Of a DNA stretch of 36,629 nucleotides, positions 24,452-32,455 are shown piece by piece. Both the position numbers and the translations under genes were made by a program. Source of the DNA: Komarekiella atlantica HA4396-MV6. Its GTDB lineage: Bacteria; Cyanobacteriota; Cyanobacteriia; Cyanobacteriales; Nostocaceae. The notes below the pieces were generated by a model, which worked only from the letters and a program-made list of their open reading frames with translations, ran no database searches and was not told the origin of the DNA. Each line of letters begins with the position of its first letter. Positions within the stretch are counted from its first letter, which is position 1. The stretch lies in NCBI GenBank assembly GCA_019359395.1, contig JAHHHK010000048.1, positions 1 through 36,629 on the forward strand, in the 5' to 3' direction.

Positions 24452-24757
24452 CAGTCGTGATTAATTAAATTGCCCGAATATTACTCACACGTTAGATTTT
24501 ATGATTTACAGAGACACTAGATACTAGTAAGGTACAAAAAACTGCTAATTTTATCATGGCTGTTTAACCTTCTGTTACTAACACCCACCCTCATGTTGCA
24601 GATCAAAACTAAGCTTGGCTTGTCAAGGTCTTGGAACACCACAAACAAAGCAAACTACACGCTGGTGAAATGGCGACTTAATATGTTACCTGTAGAAATA
24701 CGACCACGATTAATTACACTTTAGGAAGTTAACTTAAAAAAAATTTACTTTAGATCC
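24452..24757. other. Divergent menA-menF intergenic region
   Basis: About 306 bp separate the divergent starts of menA and menF and should contain both promoters. A 43-codon plus-strand frame (24593-24724) and a neighbouring frame broken by three TAA codons (24556-24732) are present, but I recognise neither. I see no riboswitch-like structure. Confidence 0.5.
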
Positions 24758-26167
24758 ATGACAGTTTCACCATGTCGTAGTAACTCCTTTGTAGAGCACA
24801 AAGATTTATATCAATTTCTGTTAACAGTGCAAGAAAAGTGCCTCAAAAATAATAGCAGGCAAATTGTCAGTATCTCCCAAGAGATTAACTTGGTTGATCC
24901 TTTAGTTGTATTGAATAAACTTACACAAGTAAATGAAATAAATTTTTACTTTGAGCATAAAGGTAAAGGAGAAGCGATCGCGGCAATTGATACTGTAACA
25001 AAATTGCAAATTGATGGCATAGAACGTTTTACTAAAGCTGAATATTTTATCAAATCTTGTCTAAAAAATATAATTAACTTTGGTAACGCTAATCAACCTT
25101 TTTCTGGGCCTCACTTTTTTTGTTATTTCAGCTTTTTTGACAAAAATACCCAAACAGATTATCCATTTCCATCTGCTACCGTTTTCTTACCAAGATGGCA
25201 AGTAGCTGTGAAAAATCAGCGTTGTATATTAGTAACGAATACAATTATCAATAGCAGTGTAAATATTCAAAGAGTATTGCAGACTGTGCAGGGTAAAATT
25301 GAATTTCTCCAGTCTTTAGAATCTTATCCCCATATTGATTGTTTTCCGGCATTCCGCAAGAAATCCGTCACAAATGCAACTCAATTTAAACGTTCAGTAT
25401 CTTCTGTTCTGGAAAAAATCCGCTCTAGCCATTTAAGTAAGATTGTCCTAGCAGATACGCTAGATGTAAGGTCAAGTAGTCATTTTAACTTATTCAAATC
25501 ATTAAATAATCTCAGGCAAATACATCCTAATTGTTATATTTTTTCCACAAGTAATGGGAAAGGGCAAAATTTTATTGGTGCAAGTCCAGAACGATTAATT
25601 AGTATTAATAATCAGCAGTTAATCACCGATGCTTTGGCTGGTTCTGCACCACGAGGTAAAACACCAGCTGAAGATGCTGCCAATGCCAATCGTTTATTAA
25701 ATAGTGAAAAAGAAAGACATGAACATTTGCTAGTAATTGATTTCATTACTCAACGTTTATCCCAGCTAGGTGTATTACCCCAAGTATTAGCACCGCGCTT
25801 GCGACAATTATCTAATATCCAGCATTTATGGACACCAATCAGCGCCATCGTTCCTGCCAACGTACACCCGTTAAAAATTGTCGCTCAACTGCATCCTACA
25901 CCAGCTGTTGCTGGTGCAGCACGAGATGTTGCCTGTGCCGAAATTCGTCGCTATGAAAGCTTTGAGAGGGGATTATATGCCGCGCCTCTAGGTTGGATAG
26001 ACTCTGAGGGGAACTGCGAGTTTATTGTCGGAATTCGTTCAGCACTGATAGATGGCGATCGCGCTAGACTTTACGCAGGTGCCGGTATTGTCGCTGGTTC
26101 TGATCCTGATAAAGAGTTTGCAGAGGTGCAGCTCAAACTTCAGGCTTTACTGAAAGCATTAGTGTGA
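24758..26167 (+). CDS. menF: Isochorismate synthase
   Basis: This chorismate-utilising enzyme converts chorismate to isochorismate, the first step of phylloquinone synthesis. The 469-residue protein has a variable N-terminal half and the conserved catalytic half: SKIVLAD with Lys228, FIGASPERLI, DALAGSAPRGKT, SEKERHEHLLV, HPTPAVAGAARD, RGLYAAPLGWID and the C-terminal YAGAGIVAGSDPDKEF. These give the Mg-binding Glu residues and the isochorismate-specific pattern without glutaminase or pyruvate-lyase domains. The start is ATG at 24758. It is followed 26 bp later by a DUF1995 gene on the same strand, so a two-gene transcript is likely. Confidence 0.93.
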   Translation: MTVSPCRSNSFVEHKDLYQFLLTVQEKCLKNNSRQIVSISQEINLVDPLVVLNKLTQVNEINFYFEHKGKGEAIAAIDTVTKLQIDGIERFTKAEYFIKSCLKNIINFGNANQPFSGPHFFCYFSFFDKNTQTDYPFPSATVFLPRWQVAVKNQRCILVTNTIINSSVNIQRVLQTVQGKIEFLQSLESYPHIDCFPAFRKKSVTNATQFKRSVSSVLEKIRSSHLSKIVLADTLDVRSSSHFNLFKSLNNLRQIHPNCYIFSTSNGKGQNFIGASPERLISINNQQLITDALAGSAPRGKTPAEDAANANRLLNSEKERHEHLLVIDFITQRLSQLGVLPQVLAPRLRQLSNIQHLWTPISAIVPANVHPLKIVAQLHPTPAVAGAARDVACAEIRRYESFERGLYAAPLGWIDSEGNCEFIVGIRSALIDGDRARLYAGAGIVAGSDPDKEFAEVQLKLQALLKALV

Positions 26168-26193
26168 ACTACTGAAACAATGGGAGTAGACAC

Positions 26194-26943
26194 TTGAGTA
26201 TGATACAGAATATGAGTGAACTTCCCAACAGTCTTGAAGATGCGATCGCCCAATCTCGTGTAGCTACCCAAGCAGCCTTGGCAGATGGGCATACTCGCTT
26301 ACAAGTTGAGTTCCTATTCCCAGAACTCAAACCCATCACAGTCGCAGAGCAATTTCTGCCAGTTTTTACAGCTTATGATTCCCGCTTGAAAATTTTCTTT
26401 GCCGATGCTGGTGGTGCTGCCCTTGCCCGCCGTGATTGGGCAGATGCACCATTTAAAATTGAGGATGTTGGTACAGGTAGAGCCGCCTCCTTAGAGTCAA
26501 AAATTCAGCCAGAGGATGAAATATTTTTATTTATTGCCCCTACTTCCGTGGAAGTACCACAGCTAGAAAAGTTGTGTGAAGTAATCGGCTCACGTCCTTT
26601 AGTCATGTTAAATCCTCGCCTAGAAGATTCTGGAACTGTAGGCATTGGTTATTCAGCCAGAAAAATCCGCGATCGTTTCATTAGTACCATTGAGTCCGCC
26701 TATTATCTCCGCCCGGTAGATGATGAAACTGCCGTATATCGCTACTATCCAGGACAGTGGGAAGTTTGGCTGGAAACTAACGGCGAATATCAAAGAATCG
26801 CCGAATTACCCAAAAAACCATCAGGTGATGATTTGGATCTCATCCTCATGAAGGGACAACCGCAAACAACCGACGCTGTACCTGCGAAAAAGCCCAATGT
26901 GTTCAAGAGTCTGCAACGGTTTTTTAAGGCACTGAGTAGTTAG
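26194..26943 (+). CDS. DUF1995-family protein
   Basis: The 249-residue soluble protein matches the cyanobacterial/plastid DUF1995 family: LEDAIAQSRVATQAALADG near the N-terminus, LQVEFLFPELK, DAGGAALARRDW, FIAPTSVEVPQLEKL, RPLVMLNPRLEDSGTVGIG and a C-terminal RYYPGQWEVWLE. A plant relative (LPA3) takes part in photosystem II assembly; the bacterial role is not settled. The TTG start at 26194 has a GGGAG ribosome-binding site seven bases upstream. ATGs at 26200 and 26212 are alternatives. The short gap after menF suggests co-transcription. Confidence 0.8.
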   Translation: MSMIQNMSELPNSLEDAIAQSRVATQAALADGHTRLQVEFLFPELKPITVAEQFLPVFTAYDSRLKIFFADAGGAALARRDWADAPFKIEDVGTGRAASLESKIQPEDEIFLFIAPTSVEVPQLEKLCEVIGSRPLVMLNPRLEDSGTVGIGYSARKIRDRFISTIESAYYLRPVDDETAVYRYYPGQWEVWLETNGEYQRIAELPKKPSGDDLDLILMKGQPQTTDAVPAKKPNVFKSLQRFFKALSS

Positions 26944-26965
26944 CTGACTTGAATTAATCTGGGAC

Positions 26966-26992
26966 GGTGCGTTAGTTAGAAGATAACGCACC
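26966..26992. terminator. Hairpin after the DUF1995 gene
   Basis: Arms GGTGCGTTA (26966-26974) and TAACGCACC (26984-26992) give a 9-bp stem with a nine-base loop. This GGTGCGTTA/TAACGCACC design is common as a dispersed cyanobacterial repeat and could also act as a terminator, although no strong T run follows. Confidence 0.5.
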
Positions 26993-27063
26993 CTAATGGC
27001 TTGGAGCCATTGCCGGGCTATGATTATTAGACTGATTGCAAAAATCCGAATAAAAGCAAAAAT

Positions 27064-27221
27064 AACCACAGCGAAAAGTAAGCGAAGCTCCGGGTAACAG
27101 GAGCGCAAAACTTTTCAAGACAGCGAAAAGTAAGCGAAGCTCCGGGTAACAGGAGCGCAAAACTTTTCAAGATAGATAAACACAGATAAATATCGGTGTT
27201 TATCGGTGTTTATCTGTGGTT
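27064..27221 (+). repeat. Dispersed hairpin repeat, two tandem units with terminal inverted repeats (copy 3)
   Basis: Two 52-bp units (from 27069 and 27121) are nearly identical and carry GAAAAGTAAGCGAAGCTCC then GGAGCGCAAAACTTTTC arms. They are followed by GATAAACACAGATAAA and TATCGGTGTT twice. The whole is bounded by AACCACAG at the left and CTGTGGTT at the right. It is the most complete copy in the window. The gap 26944-27253 holds this repeat and the hairpin at 26966, no gene. Confidence 0.75.
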
Positions 27222-27253
27222 CGATTCAACAAATCTCGCTTTATGCAAAAAGT

Positions 27254-27895
27254 CTATTGAATACTGTTAGCGAAGTCGTATTTACCTCCACGTTCGAGGG
27301 CGCGTTTGTAAGCAGGGCGGGCATGAATTCGCTCTACAAATTCCTTGATTTTTGGTCGGCTCTTAATCTGTTCGGGAAGCTTGGCGACCATTTCGAGAGG
27401 AAAGCTCATTTGAATATCGGCGGCGGTGAATTCTTCGCCTACAAACCACGTACTTTTACCAAGCTCGCCTTCTATGTAATCAAAGTGAAGCTTAATCTGA
27501 GGCGCGATGAATGCGTCCATCGCGCTGCTGTCCGCTATTCCAAAACGATTGAAAATGAGGTTCATCACCAGCGGTGGCATTGCAGAGCCTTCAGCGTAAT
27601 GCAGCCAATATGTGTAGCGCAGACGCTCCGGCGTACCCGCTGGCGGGACTAGCTGACCATTACCGTAGCGATCTATTATGTATTCGATAATCGCGCCCGA
27701 CTCCGCTACCGTAAGATCTGCATCTGTAATCACGGGTGACTTGCCAAGTGGATGGACTTGGCGCAGCGACACTGGTGCTAGCATCGTCTTGGCATCGCGT
27801 TCGTAGTACTTAATCTCGTATTCGATATTTAATTCCTCAAGCAGCCATAGCACGCGCTGCGATCGCGAGTTGTTGAGATGATGCACAACGATCAT
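27254..27895 (-). CDS. Glutathione S-transferase family protein
   Basis: The 213-residue protein has an N-terminal thioredoxin-like domain (about 1-80): NNSRSQRVLWLLEELN supplies the Ser/Arg catalytic region, HPLGKSPVITD the cis-Pro region, and ESGAIIEYI the glutathione-binding Glu-Ser. A helical C-terminal domain follows with FVGEEFTAADIQMSFPLE, the conserved N-capping motif. It probably conjugates or reduces electrophiles with glutathione in the cytoplasm; the substrate is unknown. A strong AAAGGAGAAA ribosome-binding site precedes the ATG at 27895. It stands alone between the repeat at 27064 and the toxin-antitoxin pair. Confidence 0.9.
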   Translation of the reverse strand: MIVVHHLNNSRSQRVLWLLEELNIEYEIKYYERDAKTMLAPVSLRQVHPLGKSPVITDADLTVAESGAIIEYIIDRYGNGQLVPPAGTPERLRYTYWLHYAEGSAMPPLVMNLIFNRFGIADSSAMDAFIAPQIKLHFDYIEGELGKSTWFVGEEFTAADIQMSFPLEMVAKLPEQIKSRPKIKEFVERIHARPAYKRALERGGKYDFANSIQ

Positions 27896-28032
27896 AAAAG
27901 GTTTCTCCTTTGGCGGCTCATTGCTATCCGACCTCAGTTAGTCTCTAATTTCTTATTAGACAGACTTTTTCAATCTTTAACTAACAGCATAATCTGTATA
28001 CTGCCGCACATAAGGCGCGTAAAAAACCATGA

Positions 28033-28057
28033 AGACAATTTGCGCGACCGATAACCT
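28033..28057 (+). repeat. 25-bp direct repeat, left of toxin-antitoxin pair
   Basis: AGACAATTTGCG followed by CGACCGATAACCT. It matches 28830-28854 at 23 of 25 positions, and the DUF433/DUF5615 pair lies between the copies. Confidence 0.7.
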
Positions 28058-28116
28058 TTGATGCGATCGCATTTGAGTTCAGTTACGATTGTTGTTACTC
28101 CAGCAGAAATTAGCCT

Positions 28117-28446
28117 ATGAGCTTTACTTTAGAGCGCGAAATGCCTCCTCTTCGTGAGGATGCAACGGGAGCAATTCGAGTAGGAAATTCAAGAGTTTTA
28201 CTAGAGCTAGTAATTCGAGCATTCCAGGATGGTGCATCTGCTGAATCCATCGTCCAGCGTTATTCAACGCTATCTTTATCTGATGTTTACACCACAATTG
28301 GTTATTACCTTCGACACCAAGACGCTGTAGAAGCCTACCTTAACCGTCGAGAACAGTTAGCTGAATCTGTGCATCAGCGTTTGTTGAGTGTTCAACCCGA
28401 TTTGAGGCTAATTCGTTCTCGGTTGTCATCTGGGCGGCAATCTTAA
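28117..28446 (+). CDS. DUF433-family antitoxin
   Basis: The 109-residue protein fits the DUF433 (VapB-like) family: DATGAIRVGNSRVLLELVIRAF, GASAESIVQRYSTLSLSDVYTTIGYYL. This is a compact helix-turn-helix that binds DNA and the partner toxin. The gene is followed after eight bases by a DUF5615 PIN-like gene, the standard order for this toxin-antitoxin type. The C-terminal 30-odd residues are a charged tail that probably holds the toxin-binding segment. The start ATG at 28117 has no strong ribosome-binding site. Direct repeats flank the pair. Confidence 0.85.
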   Translation: MSFTLEREMPPLREDATGAIRVGNSRVLLELVIRAFQDGASAESIVQRYSTLSLSDVYTTIGYYLRHQDAVEAYLNRREQLAESVHQRLLSVQPDLRLIRSRLSSGRQS

Positions 28447-28454
28447 AGGCAATT

Positions 28455-28805
28455 ATGCTAAGACTGCTTAATGATGAAAACTTCAACGGCGATATTGTTC
28501 GAGGGCTATTTCTGCGTCAACCAAATCTTGACTTACTTCGCGTTCAGGATGTTGGTTTACGAGAAGTAGATGATCCAGCAATTCTAGACTGGGCAGCAAA
28601 TAATGATCGCATTGTCTTAACTCATGACCGTGCAACAATGCCAGACTTCGCTTACAAGCGACTGTTAAGAGGAGAGCAAATGTCAGGATTGTTCGTGGTT
28701 AATGATCGGATGCCGATTAGACAAGCAGTTGATGAATTACTACTGCTTGTTGGCTGTAGTGAACAGTCGGAGTGGAAGGGGATTGTACTATATTTGCCCT
28801 TATGA
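28455..28805 (+). CDS. DUF5615 PIN-like toxin
   Basis: The 116-residue protein has the PIN-like acidic residues of DUF5615/Mut7-C-type nucleases: LLNDENF near the N-terminus, DPAILDWAANNDRIVLTHD in the middle, and GLFVVNDRMPIRQAVDEL near the C-terminus. It is predicted to be an RNase toxin neutralised by the DUF433 protein encoded eight bases upstream. The start is ATG at 28455, and the pair is evidently co-transcribed. All acidic motifs look intact, so the module is probably functional. Confidence 0.87.
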   Translation: MLRLLNDENFNGDIVRGLFLRQPNLDLLRVQDVGLREVDDPAILDWAANNDRIVLTHDRATMPDFAYKRLLRGEQMSGLFVVNDRMPIRQAVDELLLLVGCSEQSEWKGIVLYLPL

Positions 28806-28829
28806 AGTTTAATCAATACGGTTTAAATA

Positions 28830-28854
28830 AGACAATTTGCGTGACCGATGACCT
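28830..28854 (+). repeat. 25-bp direct repeat, right of toxin-antitoxin pair
   Basis: AGACAATTTGCG followed by TGACCGATGACCT, the right-hand partner of 28033-28057. The palindrome at 28858 begins four bases later. Confidence 0.7.
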
Positions 28855-28857
28855 ATG

Positions 28858-28886
28858 CTAGAGACGTTGCATTGCAACGTCTCTAG
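28858..28886. repeat. 29-bp palindrome, TAGAGACGTT type
   Basis: Arms of 14 bp (CTAGAGACGTTGCA and its complement) surround a single T. It is of the same design as 1283-1311 and 34389-34416. Placed between convergent genes, it may end transcripts from either side. Confidence 0.75.
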
Positions 28887-28903
28887 ATTAAATTTCTCAG
28901 CGA

Positions 28904-31903
28904 CTAATTACCTTGCAACGGGGCATTTAAGACTTTCTCGATGCGATCGCGCGTTTCTAGAATGTGCGCTTTGGTGTATTCATCATTGGAATTCACCTGC
29001 TTGAGTTCGTCATCTAATTGCCTAAGTTTATACCAAGCTAGAGTGCGAGCATCTTCAGGTACATATTCTTTTCGCAACACCATAGCAGTCAAGATATTCA
29101 AATACTCCCGCTGTAAGCCTCGCCGCAAACTGGCAATCTTTAACGGTTTGCTTGTTGGTTTTAATACTTCCGTCCAAACACCTGTTTGTAAAGTATCAAA
29201 TAATTCTGGTAGAGTCAGGGCTTCTCCTGCCTTTGTTTTGAGTTCGATATCTTTGAGACGGGAGAGGCGATCGCGAGAAAGTAAATCCCGCAATACTGCG
29301 CTTTGCATGAACAAAACCGAGTCATGAATTGGATAATCCAAACGACCAACCAGCGGATTACTACCCCAATGTCGCCAACGTGACGGTGCTAATTTATTTA
29401 ACAGTTCTGGTGCAAAGTTAAGCGCATCCTCGGCAAATACGTATTTTTGTAGCGTTTCTAAAGCCTGCCGTTGTTGTGCAACTGGCACTGGTTCAAATGG
29501 TAAGCGGCGATCGCGATTGGCTAGCGTTTCGCTAGCCTTAACTCTGTAAAAAGACTGCCCACCAATATACTTGCTTGTGTAATATACTTGCTGAAAATAG
29601 TTACCTAAGACTGTACTAAAACGTTCACTCAAATCGCTGTAACTCTCTCCATCCATTGGGTAACGCTTATTGAGACGCTCCCACATCACACGAGAATTAT
29701 TTAATTGCCATTGAGAATAAAGCAACACATCGCCGCTGTTGTCCCAAGCATCGGCAGTGGGGTCGAGGCCATACACATCCTCATCTGTGGAATAACTTAA
29801 CTCCGGCTTGTAGGATTGCTGAGCAATTTCCTCTAAAATCGGCTTTTCTGCTATGGGAGATGCTGCCTGAATTTGTGTATAACCGTACTTAATTGCCCAT
29901 TCATCATACGGGCCCACCATAGTAGGAAAATAATCTCCCTGCTTTGTGCCTTGAGGGGCGATGTTTGGGGGAACATAATCCATCACCGATGCTGTCAAAC
30001 CCTTAGTGCGGGTAATTTCTGTATTATTCATCTCTTCTGCTGGCAGCAGGGTACTACCACGGAAGTTGTGGCGTAAACCAAGGGTATGTCCAACTTCGTG
30101 AGCAATGATTAAACGTAAATATTGATTGGTATATTCTTTAAGTTGATCTTGATTAGGTACAGTATCTTGCAGCAGTGACATCGCCAGTGAACCAAAGGCA
30201 AACTGGTTAGCAGCTTCCATGCCGTAGCATAAATCGTACTCACCTGCCAGTTTAGATAAACGATTCAATAACTCTTGTTTACCCTGCATCTGCGGGGAAG
30301 CATCGTTGTTGGTATTTAAACCGTTGGCGCAGAGTAGGCGATTTTGCATCAATGTTGATAAAGAAGTGCGTTCTGTTTGGCTGGGTTGGACGATTTTGCG
30401 ATAATCATTCTTGAGTGCGCGCACAAAGCTAGCATCTACCAAAATATCTGCATCCAAAATTTCCCCAGTCAACGGGTTAACGCGGGATGGCCCCAGTGCA
30501 AAATATCCATCTACCGTGTTAATCCAGCGAATCGTGTTGTAGCGAATATCTGCTGGATCCCATGTGGCGTCATCTGGCATTTGCCGTACTTCAATTGCAT
30601 CTTTAAATCCGGCTTTTAAAAAAGCCTTGTTCCACATTAGTACCCCTTCTTTAATGGCATCACGATACTCGAAGGGCGTGGCATTATCAATCCAGAAGAC
30701 AATCGGTTTTTTAGGTGGCGAAATTGCTGCTTTGGGGTCTTGTTTTTCTAAATCCCAGCGATTGATATAGCGGACAAAGGGATCGCCGCGATCATCTTTG
30801 GATAAGTCTTGGTAAGCGGTGATGAAATAGCCGACACGTTCATCAGCCAAACGTGGTCGGTAACTTTTGTCTGGTAGTTGAGACAAACTATAGTGGACGC
30901 GGAGGGTGAAGCCACGATTGTCAGGTAGCGCCGTAAAATTCCGCATTTCATTTTCGCTGCTTTTACCGCTACTGGAGAAGTTCAAAACTGACTCAATTTC
31001 TAAGTTTTGCGGGAAGACTTTAGCAGTGCCAAAATAAGACTTGTCTGTGCTTCCGGGCAATCCTAAATTTACAGATAATCCGGCTAAGTCTGTTAGTAGC
31101 AAATCTCCTAAGTCAATCAGAATAGTTTTGCGTTCTGGATGAATACTTTTAATAGTGATGGTATAAAGAACAGAGTCGCTGAAAGACCGGGCAAGCGATC
31201 GCGCCTGGGGATCGCCATCACGAGTCCGAAAATTCACATTGCGAACAACAAAGTGTAAGTTTTTACCTACTCGCTGGAAATAAAACAGAAAATCTTGCAA
31301 AGGCATACCACTATAAATGCCTCTTTCCCCAATGCCTGATTCCAAAGTTGCCGTAGCTAAATAATTCTTATTTAGTTGCTCTGGTTTAACTTCTAGATAA
31401 ATTTTATTCTTTTCTTGATTCCGATAAAGGGTAAATAGTCCTCCTGATTTTTTAGTATCTTTCACCACTTCATCAAATGGCTCTAAGTCGTCCTTTTTTG
31501 GCGGTTTAGTACTAGAATTCGGCTTTTCATTCGGCTTATCTGGAGTTTTTTGTACTTGCAAAAATGGCTGCTGCCCTGTTTTTTTCAGATCGTTAACTAC
31601 CCAAATAAAAGATTGACGCTGTGCCTGTTTGTTCTGATTAACTACCCAAACTTGTGATGGTAGCCTCACTTTCTCAGAGGTATTGGCGTTTGCAGATGAT
31701 GCCGAAAGCAGGGTCGAAGAATTTCCTTGCCGACTATTTTTAATTCCTATAGCAGTGGGACGACGTCCATTTTTATAAAAGCCCTGAGTTACTGTACCCA
31801 TCTTTTGATCAACTTCAGTAACAGGCAGTGACTTAGCGCTAGTAGTTGCTATTCCTAAAAACAAACTATTTAACAAAATTATACAAAAGGTTAATCTGTT
31901 CAT
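28904..31903 (-). CDS. Large secreted zinc-dependent metalloprotease (DUF5117/DUF4953 type)
   Basis: The 999-residue protein has a signal peptide (about 1-24, ending TTSAKS) and a low-complexity region to about residue 150. A DUF5117-like beta-rich region follows (KIYLEVKPEQLNKNYLATATLESG). The zincin domain has the metzincin motif HEVGHTLGLRH (His602, Glu603, His606, His612) and a Met-turn candidate in SVMDYVPPN. A long helical C-terminal region (DUF4953) completes the known architecture. It is expected to be periplasmic or extracellular; the natural substrate is unknown. The gene stands alone with ATG at 31903. Its 3' end is next to the palindrome at 28858. Confidence 0.9.
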   Translation of the reverse strand: MNRLTFCIILLNSLFLGIATTSAKSLPVTEVDQKMGTVTQGFYKNGRRPTAIGIKNSRQGNSSTLLSASSANANTSEKVRLPSQVWVVNQNKQAQRQSFIWVVNDLKKTGQQPFLQVQKTPDKPNEKPNSSTKPPKKDDLEPFDEVVKDTKKSGGLFTLYRNQEKNKIYLEVKPEQLNKNYLATATLESGIGERGIYSGMPLQDFLFYFQRVGKNLHFVVRNVNFRTRDGDPQARSLARSFSDSVLYTITIKSIHPERKTILIDLGDLLLTDLAGLSVNLGLPGSTDKSYFGTAKVFPQNLEIESVLNFSSSGKSSENEMRNFTALPDNRGFTLRVHYSLSQLPDKSYRPRLADERVGYFITAYQDLSKDDRGDPFVRYINRWDLEKQDPKAAISPPKKPIVFWIDNATPFEYRDAIKEGVLMWNKAFLKAGFKDAIEVRQMPDDATWDPADIRYNTIRWINTVDGYFALGPSRVNPLTGEILDADILVDASFVRALKNDYRKIVQPSQTERTSLSTLMQNRLLCANGLNTNNDASPQMQGKQELLNRLSKLAGEYDLCYGMEAANQFAFGSLAMSLLQDTVPNQDQLKEYTNQYLRLIIAHEVGHTLGLRHNFRGSTLLPAEEMNNTEITRTKGLTASVMDYVPPNIAPQGTKQGDYFPTMVGPYDEWAIKYGYTQIQAASPIAEKPILEEIAQQSYKPELSYSTDEDVYGLDPTADAWDNSGDVLLYSQWQLNNSRVMWERLNKRYPMDGESYSDLSERFSTVLGNYFQQVYYTSKYIGGQSFYRVKASETLANRDRRLPFEPVPVAQQRQALETLQKYVFAEDALNFAPELLNKLAPSRWRHWGSNPLVGRLDYPIHDSVLFMQSAVLRDLLSRDRLSRLKDIELKTKAGEALTLPELFDTLQTGVWTEVLKPTSKPLKIASLRRGLQREYLNILTAMVLRKEYVPEDARTLAWYKLRQLDDELKQVNSNDEYTKAHILETRDRIEKVLNAPLQGN

Positions 31904-32455
31904 CTAATCCATCCCTGACAACTATGACTAGTTAATTTTTAATTTATGCAAGGTTATCCAGTTTTACCTCTGCTAATTGAGTCAATCTAAAAATTCTTTT
32001 AGCAGCCTGGTATCAAGCAACTAACATTTTAGTTTAGTTTTCATTTCTAATTTTTAGCTTTGTTGAACTGTTTTACTGTAGTATTCTTCCTAATAACTAC
32101 GTCTGTAACAAACAGTACGTATTATTTTTGGCTCAGACTAGTGAAGATGCTGGAACAGAAGTAGAACTTAAGCAAAATGTTAAAGCTCTCTCAGAAATAA
32201 AAGAGTTTTAGATCTGACACTTTAGCCTCATTGTGAGCAAAAGCGTTAGGTTCCTCAAGGTTAGCGAGATGCCATCTGGCACGCTACTCTTAACTAGCAA
32301 CTCCTTCGAGTCAGGCGATCGCTAACGCACTATTACGGAAGTACTTAGTACTTATTTTACTAATATATTTTTTGATTGAAAAGCTTACTAGCAAGGAAAT
32401 ATATTTACATAAAGTTTATCACAACAGTAACTTTGTAGTATTAACAGGCACAACA
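31904..32455. other. Intergenic region, no supported gene
   Basis: About 550 bp lie between the divergent metalloprotease and pentapeptide genes. A plus-strand frame ending at 32211 reads AQTSEDAGTEVELKQ then NVKALSEIKEF. It looks protein-like but has no start codon and no recognised family, so it may be a remnant. A dispersed GGCGATCGCTAACGC motif lies near 32315. The pentapeptide frame could extend back to a TTG at 32372. Confidence 0.5.

Noticed and set aside
24556-24732. A reading frame upstream of menF interrupted by three TAA codons, considered as a decayed gene
   Set aside because: Three stops in 58 codons is what chance predicts, and I recognise no family; the frame is not evidence of coding.
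32105-32118. GTA-N8-TAC match to the NtcA box
   Set aside because: About nine such matches are expected by chance in a window this size, it lies over 250 bp from the next start, and no suitable -10 box follows.
32020-32211. Open frame ending NVKALSEIKEF in front of the pentapeptide gene
   Set aside because: No start codon and no identified family; kept only as a possible remnant in the intergenic description.
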